Of a stretch of 7,744 bases of DNA, positions 1-5,766 are shown in pieces. Position numbers and translations under genes: made by a program. The stretch spans positions 1-7,744 of the forward strand of contig DAOUQS010000088.1 in the NCBI GenBank assembly GCA_030625465.1, in the 5' to 3' direction. The stretch comes from Amylibacter sp. (GTDB lineage Bacteria; Pseudomonadota; Alphaproteobacteria; Rhodobacterales; Rhodobacteraceae). Every line of letters starts with the position of its first letter. Position 1 is the first letter of the stretch. The notes under the pieces are model-generated. The model ran no database searches and was not told where the DNA came from. It saw only the letters and a program-made list of their open reading frames with translations.

Positions 1-67
1 GTGATGCAACCACCACAACAGTTGCCAGAATAATGCCGATTATGCTTGATTTTGATTTTTGTGCCAT
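1..67 (-). CDS. N-terminus of an unidentified membrane or exported protein (truncated by window edge)
   Basis: An ATG at 67 (minus strand) opens 22 codons that run off the window. The visible peptide starts MAQKSKSS and continues into an uninterrupted hydrophobic run, IIGIILATVVVVA. A short Lys-containing N-terminus followed by a hydrophobic helix is what a signal anchor or first transmembrane segment looks like. A GGA lies eight bases upstream of the ATG as a weak ribosome-binding site. The two other ATGs just upstream read either into an early stop or into an unconvincing His/Asn-rich peptide, so this start was chosen. The gene follows rpmB in the same direction but is separated from it by the rpmB terminator, so it is probably its own unit. 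I cannot name the family from 22 residues. Confidence 0.5.
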   Translation of the reverse strand, partial: MAQKSKSSIIGIILATVVVVAS

Positions 68-91
68 TGTGCCATTCCATTTGAAAGATAA

Positions 92-117
92 GTAATACCT
101 ACACCTGTAGGCCTTAC
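92..117. promoter_or_regulatory. Dyad upstream of the truncated gene, possible operator
   Basis: An imperfect inverted repeat pairs 92-103 with 106-117 at 10 of 12 positions. Its core CCTACA-CC-TGTAGG (98-111) is perfect. It lies between the rpmB terminator and the start codon at 67, where an operator or leader hairpin of the leftward gene would be. No T-run follows on either strand, so it is not an intrinsic terminator. I see no convincing -35/-10 pair for the leftward gene; the TTGAAA on the minus strand at 125-120 has no good -10 partner. Confidence 0.35.
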
Positions 118-138
118 GATTTCAAATAACCACACGAC

Positions 139-175
139 AAAAAGAAGCGGCCCTGAAGTTTCCTTCAAGGCCGCT
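139..175 (-). terminator. Intrinsic terminator of rpmB
   Basis: A 13-bp stem pairs 146-158 with 163-175 around a four-base loop (159-162), with one mismatch. It includes AGCGGCC paired with GGCCGCT. On the minus strand it is followed by TTC and then a run of five T (complement of the A-run 139-143). It begins 22 bases past the rpmB stop codon. It should release rpmB transcripts and insulate the gene starting at 67. Confidence 0.88.
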
Positions 176-197
176 GAATGTATTAAAGATTATCAGC

Positions 198-491
198 TTA
201 CGCTGTTGCTTCAGCCTGTGCCTTGGCAATGTCTTTTTTGACTTTCAAAGCGTTCGCAGACAATTCGCTGTCTTTCGCTTTAGCCAAAAACGCATCAAAA
301 CCACCACGGTGATCAATGGTGCGCAATGCGGCGGCAGAAATGCGAAACTTGAATGAACGGCCCAGTGATTCACTGGCAAGCGTTACATCATTCAGATTTG
401 GCAAAAAACGGCGTTTGGTGCGGTTCTTCGCGTGGCTTACATTGTTGCCGCTCATCGGGCCTTTACCAGTTAATTCGCAAACACGTGACAT
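198..491 (-). CDS. rpmB: 50S ribosomal protein L28
   Basis: This encodes L28, a small basic protein of the large ribosomal subunit. The 97-residue product begins [12 protein letters not shown] and continues with [19 protein letters not shown], the family signature; the order SRVC, TGKGP, GNN, SHA, TKRRF, PNL matches L28 throughout. It is longer than the roughly 78-residue E. coli protein because of an Ala/Lys-rich C-terminal tail typical of alphaproteobacterial L28. The reading frame stays open upstream, but that extension has no family similarity. The ATG at 491 has an AAGGA eight bases upstream, which fixes the start. The gene stands alone rather than beside rpmG as in E. coli. It has a promoter near 556-584 and a strong hairpin terminator downstream. 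Confidence 0.97.
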   Translation of the reverse strand: MSRVCELTGKGPMSGNNVSHAKNRTKRRFLPNLNDVTLASESLGRSFKFRISAAALRTIDHRGGFDAFLAKAKDSELSANALKVKKDIAKAQAEATA

Positions 492-555
492 GTCCAACAT
501 CCTTACTTTTGTTCTAAGCGCACGTTGCCCTTCAGAACTTGAATTTCGAGCCGCT

Positions 556-584
556 TCTTTAGGCCCGATATCAAAGGGCGTCAA
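556..584 (-). promoter_or_regulatory. Sigma-70-type promoter of rpmB
   Basis: On the minus strand TTGACG (584-579) and TAAAGA (561-556) are separated by exactly 17 bases. This predicts a start near 549 and a leader of roughly 58 bases before the rpmB ATG at 491. The -35 matches the consensus in five of six positions and the -10 in four of six. The placement is inferred from motif fit only. Confidence 0.6.
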
Positions 585-738
585 GGGATTCTGTTGTGGT
601 CGGGGTATTTTATCCACATCCAGCACTGAATAATGCAATGGCAGAGTACCCGCCGAATTACAAAGCATGGTTCAAGCTCGACAATTCGGGCAAAAAGTGC
701 CATTATGTCGCAGGGCTAGAATCGTCAGCCACGTATTT

Positions 739-766
739 TTGCTGATGTATATAAAAATTATATAAA
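739..766 (+). promoter_or_regulatory. Candidate promoter of the DUF1326-DUF2182 operon
   Basis: TTGCTG (739-744) and TATAAA (761-766) are 16 bases apart in an AT-rich tract. A start near 773 would give a leader of about 90 bases before the ATG at 863. Overlapping TATA-like hexamers in the same tract make the exact -10 uncertain. Confidence 0.45.
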
Positions 767-801
767 AGACCGCACCCGCACGAGGCATATTTTTTTCAGG
801 C

Positions 802-834
802 TGAAACCGTTTCATGGCGGGGTAAGCCCCCGTC
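802..834 (+). promoter_or_regulatory. Leader with a palindrome and a GC hairpin upstream of DUF1326
   Basis: TGAAAC-C-GTTTCA (802-814) is a perfect inverted repeat. Immediately after it, 816-822 can pair with 828-834 (GGCGGGG with CCCCGTC, one G-U pair) around a five-base loop. The hairpin ends 16 bases before the ribosome-binding site at 851-856. The first element could be a DNA operator or a short RNA hairpin; the second looks like an RNA hairpin. There is no T-run, so it is not a simple terminator. Confidence 0.4.
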
Positions 835-862
835 TTCACGTTTATATACAAGGGGAAGAAAT

Positions 863-1498
863 ATGGTTGATTGGAGTATTCAAGCCGAAGAAATGGCGAA
901 CTGTAACTGCAATTTCGGTTGCCCGTGCCAGTTTGGCGTTTTGCCAACAGACGGTATCTGTGAAGCGGCTGTCGTATACGACATTAAAAAGGGCCATTAC
1001 GGTGATGTAAAACTTGATGGCCTGCGTGCCGCCGGCGTTTACAAGTGGCCAGGGGCCATACACGAAGGCAACGGCCAGATGCAGTTGATCATCGACGCAA
1101 ACGCCGATGATGACCAGCGCGCCGCCTTGCAAGCTATCCTGACAGGTCAGGACACCGATGAAATGGCAACAATGTGGTATGTCTTTTCGGCGATGGCCCC
1201 GAACAGGCACGATACCCTGTTCAAGGATATATCGGTTGACCTGAACCAGTCCGAACGGGTTGGAAGCGCAAAAGTTGCCGATGTTTTTGAAATCAATGCA
1301 AAACCGATCCCGAACATCGTCAGCGGTGATCCACACCGTATCAGTATCAACCTGCCGCACGGGTTTGAGTTTGCGCGCGCCGAAATGGCCTCGGGTCAGA
1401 CCAAAACAACCGGCGGGAAAATTTCACTGGACAGAAACAGTGATACCCATGCCCATTTTGCCAGCCTGAACCTGACCGGCAAAGGTATAGTGCATTAG
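863..1498 (+). CDS. DUF1326 family protein, Cys-rich, probably metal-binding
   Basis: This 211-residue protein is recognised as DUF1326 by its N-terminal block, in which Cys14, Cys16, Cys20 and Cys22 lie in the order NCNCNFGCPCQFG, with a further Cys33. There are no other cysteines, so all thiols are concentrated in the first 33 residues. No signal peptide or membrane segment is visible, so it should be cytoplasmic. The family has no established biochemical role; the C-x-C-x3-C-x-C cluster could bind a soft metal or take part in redox chemistry (inference). The start is supported by AGGGGA at 851-856, six bases before the ATG. The stop is nine bases from the start of the DUF2182 membrane protein, so the two are almost certainly co-transcribed. 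DUF1326 and DUF2182 genes are often neighbours in proteobacteria, which suggests joint action. Confidence 0.88.
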   Translation: MVDWSIQAEEMANCNCNFGCPCQFGVLPTDGICEAAVVYDIKKGHYGDVKLDGLRAAGVYKWPGAIHEGNGQMQLIIDANADDDQRAALQAILTGQDTDEMATMWYVFSAMAPNRHDTLFKDISVDLNQSERVGSAKVADVFEINAKPIPNIVSGDPHRISINLPHGFEFARAEMASGQTKTTGGKISLDRNSDTHAHFASLNLTGKGIVH

Positions 1499-1507
1499 GG
1501 GCGCGTT

Positions 1508-2332
1508 TTGCCTGATACACCGCAGATAGGCCTTGTTGAACGCCTTGTGCGCAATGACCGCGCAATCGTTATCCTTGCGGTTATCGTAATTGTTGTTCTG
1601 GCAGGCATATACACTGTTACAGGGGTAGGCATGAATATGTCTGCCCTTGATATGACGGATATCTCGAAGCCCATCGGTGCGCCGATGCAAATGGGCAAAG
1701 CCGTTAACTGGACTGCAAGCTACGCGGCATTGATCGCCTTGATGTGGTGGGTAATGATGATCGCGATGATGACCCCCAGCGCGGCCCCTGCCCTGTTGCT
1801 ATTCACCGCACTGAAACGCCACGGCAACGACAAACAAAACGCGGTCTACTACAGTGGTCTTTTTCTTGCCGGGTATCTGATAATATGGGCCGCCTTCAGC
1901 ATTATCGCCACAAGCTTGCAATGGGGGCTGGAAACGCTTGGCTTGATTTCCGGCACTATGATGACGGTCAGCTCAAGATTGCTGGCGGGGTTTATCCTGT
2001 TATGCGCCGGTCTGTACCAGCTCTCAGAGTTGAAAAACGCCTGCCTGAAACATTGCCGCTCGCCTGCGTATTTCCTGTCGGAAAACAATCGTGCGGGGGC
2101 ATTGGGCGCCTTCACGATGGGCGTGCATCACGGGGTTTACTGTCTGGGTTGCTGCTGGGCATTGATGGCGCTTTTGTTCGTCGGCGGCATTATGAACCTC
2201 TACTGGATCGTTGGTCTGGCGCTTTATGTGCTGGCGGAAAAAATGCTGCCGTTTGGGGCGATTATTTCAAGGGTGTCCGGTGTAATACTTATATTTACAG
2301 GCACTTACGTAATCTTTTCAACTTTGCTCTGA
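1508..2332 (+). CDS. DUF2182 family integral membrane protein, predicted metal-binding
   Basis: This 274-residue protein has about seven hydrophobic helices (approximately 19-39, 70-90, 112-136, 144-171, 197-225, 230-246 and 251-273). Three blocks match DUF2182: WWVMMIAMMTPS (80-91), KNACLKHCRSP (176-186, with Cys179, His182 and Cys183) and GVHHGVYCLGCCWALM (205-220, with His207, His208, Cys212, Cys215 and Cys216). Glu244-Lys245 follow in a later helix. The loop after helix 1 carries Met42, Met44, Met49, Met60 and Met62. Such Met, His and Cys positions in and beside membrane helices suggest binding or transport of a soft metal such as copper, but the substrate is not established. The start is a TTG at 1508, chosen because AGGGG (1497-1501) lies six bases upstream and the N-terminus fits the family. 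It directly follows the DUF1326 gene. Confidence 0.87.
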   Translation: MPDTPQIGLVERLVRNDRAIVILAVIVIVVLAGIYTVTGVGMNMSALDMTDISKPIGAPMQMGKAVNWTASYAALIALMWWVMMIAMMTPSAAPALLLFTALKRHGNDKQNAVYYSGLFLAGYLIIWAAFSIIATSLQWGLETLGLISGTMMTVSSRLLAGFILLCAGLYQLSELKNACLKHCRSPAYFLSENNRAGALGAFTMGVHHGVYCLGCCWALMALLFVGGIMNLYWIVGLALYVLAEKMLPFGAIISRVSGVILIFTGTYVIFSTLL

Positions 2333-2385
2333 CCACATTGCCAAACGCCCTGTCACTGCCAAAATGGGAAAAATTACAATTCTGT

Positions 2386-2420
2386 CAGATTGCGTGATCT
2401 GCCCCGTCTTATAATCACGC
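2386..2420 (+). promoter_or_regulatory. Consensus -10 flanked by a dyad upstream of the DUF3108-hrpB pair
   Basis: A perfect TATAAT lies at 2410-2415, about 50 bases before the DUF3108 start. No good -35 sits at the usual distance: the nearest TTGCGT (2390-2395) is only 14 bases away. Inverted arms GCGTGAT (2392-2398) and ATCACGC (2414-2420) bracket the spacer and overlap the -10. A second small dyad, CAGAT (2386-2390) with ATCTG (2397-2401), overlaps the first. A weak -35 with dyads over the promoter suggests activator or repressor control, which is inference. Confidence 0.45.
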
Positions 2421-2466
2421 CAACAACCCCATAGGTTTAGATCAAGAATAAAATTCGGAGATACCG

Positions 2467-3180
2467 ATGAAACCTATCGTGCAAATACTTACGCTTGTGA
2501 CCGGACTGACACTACCAACCATCGCCGGGGCCGAGTCTATTGTGCTGAAGCTTTATGCATACGGCATCAAGGCAGGCACAATCACTGTAAACGGCGCTGA
2601 AACCACGACCGCCTATTCGGTTAACGGCCTGATAGCCCCCTCGTTACTTTTGAAAACATTCAAGGATGTGGGCTATTCCGGAAAAGCATCCGGCCAGATC
2701 AGGCACGACAGCTTTCGCACCAAAACCTATGCGGGTAACGCGCGCACCGGTTCTCGTAAATCCATTGTCAAAATGCACTGGAAGGGCAACCGCCCCGTTG
2801 TGGACAGATATTCGCCGGAACGTGAAAAACGCGCTTATGACATCCCGCCGTCAAAACAGGTTGATACAAAGGATTTGCTGACCGCGGCATATCTGACGTT
2901 CAAAACTGTTGACGCGGATCATTTGTGCAATGTGACCCATAAAATGTTTGACGGGCGCAGGCGGACCGAGATCAGTTTGGATACGCCAAATATATCCACC
3001 AAATCCGCGACCTGCACCGGCACCTATAAGCGTCTGGCGGGATTTTCCCCGCATCAAATGCAAAAGGGGCTCAACTTTCCCTTCACCATGTATTATGAGC
3101 AGCAGGATGACGGGACTTATCGCTTCAAAGAATTCACTTCGGCGGCCACAATTGGCAAAATCAAGGCTGTTCGAAAGTAA
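2467..3180 (+). CDS. DUF3108 domain-containing exported protein
   Basis: This 237-residue protein starts with a typical Sec signal peptide: Lys2, a hydrophobic core (IVQILTLVTGLTLPTI) and a likely cleavage site AGA before Glu23. The mature part is rich in beta-type sequence, with short alternating segments such as LKLYAYGIKAGTITVNG near its start and FPFTMYYEQQDDGTYRFKEF near its end. This fits DUF3108, a family of periplasmic or outer-surface proteins of unknown function. Cys154 and Cys183 are the only cysteines expected in the exported part and could form a disulfide. GGAG at 2457-2460, six bases before the ATG, supports the start. Only six bases separate it from hrpB, and the same order is known to me from other Rhodobacterales genomes (recalled, not checked). 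Its link to an RNA helicase is unexplained. Confidence 0.8.
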   Translation: MKPIVQILTLVTGLTLPTIAGAESIVLKLYAYGIKAGTITVNGAETTTAYSVNGLIAPSLLLKTFKDVGYSGKASGQIRHDSFRTKTYAGNARTGSRKSIVKMHWKGNRPVVDRYSPEREKRAYDIPPSKQVDTKDLLTAAYLTFKTVDADHLCNVTHKMFDGRRRTEISLDTPNISTKSATCTGTYKRLAGFSPHQMQKGLNFPFTMYYEQQDDGTYRFKEFTSAATIGKIKAVRK

Positions 3181-3186
3181 TACCGT

Positions 3187-5667
3187 ATGAGCAGCCCGCT
3201 TCCGATCGAGGCGGCTTTGCCACAGCTGCTGTCAGCCCTGACATCGCGTAACCAAGCCGTGTTGCAAGCGCCCCCCGGTGCTGGTAAAACCACCCGCGTG
3301 CCGCTGTTCTTGCTGGAAAACAAGCTTTACAAACGCAAAATCCTGATGCTGGAACCCCGCCGTCTTGCCGCGCGCGCCGCCGCCGAACGTATGGCCGATC
3401 TTCTGGGCCAGCCTGTCGGGAAAACCGTAGGGTACCGTATGCGTGGTGATACGAAAACATCCGCGCAAACCCGCATCGAAGTGGTGACCGAGGGCATTTT
3501 GACCCGCATGATCCAGTCCGATCCCGAATTGCCCGACATATCCTGTATCATCTTCGACGAATTCCATGAACGCAGCCTGCAGGCCGACCTTGGTCTGGCC
3601 CTGTGTCTGGAAATCCGCGCCGCTTTACGCGATGACCTGTGTCTGATCGTGATGTCCGCCACATTGGATGCAGCCCCCGTGGCCGACTTGATGGGCAACG
3701 CCCCTGTTGTAACCTCGCAAGGCAAATCCTTTCAGGTTGAACAGAAATTCCTGCCCCGCCCCTGGGCGCAGACCGGCCGCAGGGGGCCGCGTTTTGAAGA
3801 TGCGGTTAGCGCACTTGTGACCAGTGCGGTTTCGGAAACCACGGGCGGTGTTCTGGTGTTCTTGCCGGGTGCCGGTGAGATTAACCGCGTGCAGCAGCTT
3901 CTGGGCAAATCGCTTGGCCCCGAGGTGGCCATCCGCCCGCTTTATGGCGCCATGCCTTTCAAAGACCAGCGTGCCGCGATCACACCGCCCGCAACAGGCC
4001 GCAAGGTGGTGCTGGCGACCGCGATCGCCGAAACCTCGTTAACCATCCCCGACATCCGTGTGGTGGTTGATGCAGGCCGCGCGCGCCGCGCACGCTTTGA
4101 CGGCAATTCGGGCATGTCGCGGCTGGTGACAGAACGTGTGACCAAAGCCGAGGCCATCCAGCGCGAAGGCCGTGCAGGACGCGTCGCGGCAGGTGTTTGC
4201 TATAAATTATGGACCAAGGGCGAAAACGGCGGCATGGCCCCCTTCCCCGAACCTGAAATACGTTCAACCGATCTGACGGGGCTGGTGCTGGAACTGGCGG
4301 TCTGGGGCGAAAACAACCCTGCAAACATGCCTTTCCTAAGCCAGCCAAGGGAAGCGGATTATATCGCCGCCCAGGACCTGCTTTGCATGTTGGGCGCATT
4401 AAGCCCGGAAAAGCGCATCACCGATTATGGCCGTAAACTGGCCAAGCTGCCAACCCACGCACGTCTGGCGCATGTTCTGATGCAGGCCGGATCAGGTGCA
4501 GGGCTACTGGCCGCCTTACTAGAATCCCGCGACCCGTTGCTGCGCGAAGGCCGCAACCTGCCTGCCGATCTGACCTTGCGCTGGGAAGCCCTGCACGATC
4601 TGGGCAGGTTCCATAACACCCGCCCCTACCGCGCCAACCGCGCAGTGCTTGATAGCATCAAGCAAGAGGCCAAGCGCCTGCGCCCCCAAGGCCGCGAAAC
4701 CCTATCACTGGGTGCCATGGCCGCCCTTGCCTATCCCGACCGCATTGGCTTGCACCGTGCGGGTGACGCGCCGCGTTATCTGTTATCGGGCGGCAAAGGT
4801 GCCTATCTGGAAGATAACGACACACTGGCGGCCAACCGTCTGATCGTTGCCACTGATCTGGATGGTGACGCCAAAGACGCGCGTATCCGCATGGGCGTCG
4901 CCCTGTCCGAGGCTGATCTGGCCGCGCTATACGGCGACCAGATACACGAGGCAACGCTTTGCCTGTGGAATAAACGCGAACGGCGGGTGGACGCACGCTT
5001 GCAAAAACGCTTTCAGGCTTTGGTTTTAAGCGATCAGGTCTGGAAAGACTGCCCGCGCGATGCGCTGGCAACAGGCATGGTCGCAGGGCTGCGTGATCTG
5101 GGGCTGGGCATTCTGCCTTGGTCAAAGCCCGCAACCTTGTTGCGCGCCCGCATCAAGTGGCTGCGCGACAAGGGCGGCGATATGCCTGACCTGTCGGATA
5201 CGGCCCTGCTGGACACATTAGAAATCTGGCTGCAACCACACCTGTCGGGCATGAAAAAACCTGACGACCTGAAACGCCTGAACATGGCCGACATTCTACA
5301 AAACGCCCTATCCTGGGACGAGGCGCAAACCCTGAACACGCAAGCCCCCGCCAGCATCAAAGCCCCCACAGGCACCACGCTGCCGGTGGATTACAGTGGC
5401 GACCAACCGGGCGTATCGGTGCGCCTGCAAGAACTGTTCGGCCTGACAAACCATCCCTGCGTCGGCCCCAACCGTATCCCGCTGCTGATCGAATTGCTGT
5501 CCCCTGCACGCCGCCCCGTGCAAACCACCGCGGATCTGCCGAATTTTTGGCGCAGCTCTTATGCGGATGTGCGCAAAGACATGCGCGGCCGCTATCCACG
5601 ACACCCATGGCCCGAAGACCCGACAATGGCCGAGCCGACACGGCGGGTGAAGCCCAGAAAGCGGTAG
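3187..5667 (+). CDS. hrpB: ATP-dependent helicase HrpB
   Basis: This 826-residue protein is a superfamily 2 helicase of the DEAH/RHA group and close to the usual HrpB length. Visible motifs in order: Walker A GAGKT (31-35) within APPGAGKTTRVP; LEPRRLAARAAAERM (55-69); DEFH (124-127), the HrpB variant of the DEAH box; SAT (157-159); ATAIAETSLTI (277-287); and QREGRAGR (325-332), which carries the arginine finger. The C-terminal HrpB-specific block begins at Phe787-Trp788 and includes KDMRGRYPRHPWPEDP. HrpB is a predicted cytoplasmic ATP-driven RNA helicase; its cellular substrate is not well defined, although HrpB homologues have been linked to mRNA processing in some bacteria. There is no strong ribosome-binding site before the ATG, only GAAAG six or more bases upstream, so translation is probably coupled to DUF3108. 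All catalytic motifs appear intact. Confidence 0.96.
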   Translation: MSSPLPIEAALPQLLSALTSRNQAVLQAPPGAGKTTRVPLFLLENKLYKRKILMLEPRRLAARAAAERMADLLGQPVGKTVGYRMRGDTKTSAQTRIEVVTEGILTRMIQSDPELPDISCIIFDEFHERSLQADLGLALCLEIRAALRDDLCLIVMSATLDAAPVADLMGNAPVVTSQGKSFQVEQKFLPRPWAQTGRRGPRFEDAVSALVTSAVSETTGGVLVFLPGAGEINRVQQLLGKSLGPEVAIRPLYGAMPFKDQRAAITPPATGRKVVLATAIAETSLTIPDIRVVVDAGRARRARFDGNSGMSRLVTERVTKAEAIQREGRAGRVAAGVCYKLWTKGENGGMAPFPEPEIRSTDLTGLVLELAVWGENNPANMPFLSQPREADYIAAQDLLCMLGALSPEKRITDYGRKLAKLPTHARLAHVLMQAGSGAGLLAALLESRDPLLREGRNLPADLTLRWEALHDLGRFHNTRPYRANRAVLDSIKQEAKRLRPQGRETLSLGAMAALAYPDRIGLHRAGDAPRYLLSGGKGAYLEDNDTLAANRLIVATDLDGDAKDARIRMGVALSEADLAALYGDQIHEATLCLWNKRERRVDARLQKRFQALVLSDQVWKDCPRDALATGMVAGLRDLGLGILPWSKPATLLRARIKWLRDKGGDMPDLSDTALLDTLEIWLQPHLSGMKKPDDLKRLNMADILQNALSWDEAQTLNTQAPASIKAPTGTTLPVDYSGDQPGVSVRLQELFGLTNHPCVGPNRIPLLIELLSPARRPVQTTADLPNFWRSSYADVRKDMRGRYPRHPWPEDPTMAEPTRRVKPRKR

Positions 5668-5692
5668 GAAACACGCGATATGCAGATATAAG

Positions 5693-5720
5693 TTGTCAAC
5701 GAATTAGAACCAAGTATGGT
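5693..5720 (+). promoter_or_regulatory. Candidate promoter of the DUF3461 gene
   Basis: TTGTCA (5693-5698) and TATGGT (5715-5720) are 16 bases apart, predicting a start near 5727 and a leader of about 40 bases. No terminator is visible between hrpB and this gene, so some read-through from hrpB is possible. Confidence 0.4.
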
Positions 5721-5740
5721 CGTGCCAGTCGAAATACCAT

Positions 5741-5755
5741 TTAACACTGCATTAA
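5741..5755 (+). promoter_or_regulatory. CtrA-type motif TTAA-N7-TTAA in the DUF3461 leader
   Basis: TTAA (5741-5744), seven bases and TTAA (5752-5755) match the core binding site of the alphaproteobacterial response regulator CtrA exactly. The second half overlaps the ribosome-binding site AAGGA (5754-5758). Bound protein downstream of the proposed promoter would be expected to repress. A chance match is possible because only eight bases are fixed. Confidence 0.4.
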
Positions 5756-5766
5756 GGATTACTCAT

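Larger units (their letters stand above)
492..862. other. Divergent intergenic region between rpmB and the DUF1326 operon
   Basis: These 371 bases hold the rpmB promoter (minus, 556-584), an AT-rich promoter candidate for the rightward operon (739-766) and a leader with two small hairpins (802-834). Open frames cross the region on both strands, but none shows a ribosome-binding site or a recognisable family. The one that looks most protein-like is a 35-codon frame at 638-745 on the plus strand, treated under findings. The stretch 745-768 is much richer in A and T than the rest of the window. Confidence 0.7.

Noticed and set aside
492..668. A 59-codon N-terminal extension of rpmB in the same frame
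   Set aside because: It has no L28 similarity, contains the rpmB promoter and leader, and the ATG at 491 has a proper ribosome-binding site.
672..947. Minus-strand frame ending in a CPNC motif with a hydrophobic middle
   Set aside because: It overlaps the DUF1326 start, has no ribosome-binding site, and its hydrophobic part comes from the AT-rich promoter tract.
2338..2362. Direct repeat TGCCAAA downstream of the DUF2182 gene
   Set aside because: Seven bases repeated twice is within chance expectation, and no promoter lies at a matching distance.
1744..2397. Long +1-frame reading frame of 217 codons inside the DUF2182 gene
   Set aside because: It is an Arg-rich shadow of the membrane protein frame without family features; the DUF2182 frame shows all the conserved blocks.
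5716..5766. A 17-codon extension of the DUF3461 protein
   Set aside because: The ATG at 5767 has a good ribosome-binding site and the family N-terminus; the upstream ATG lies inside the -10 element.
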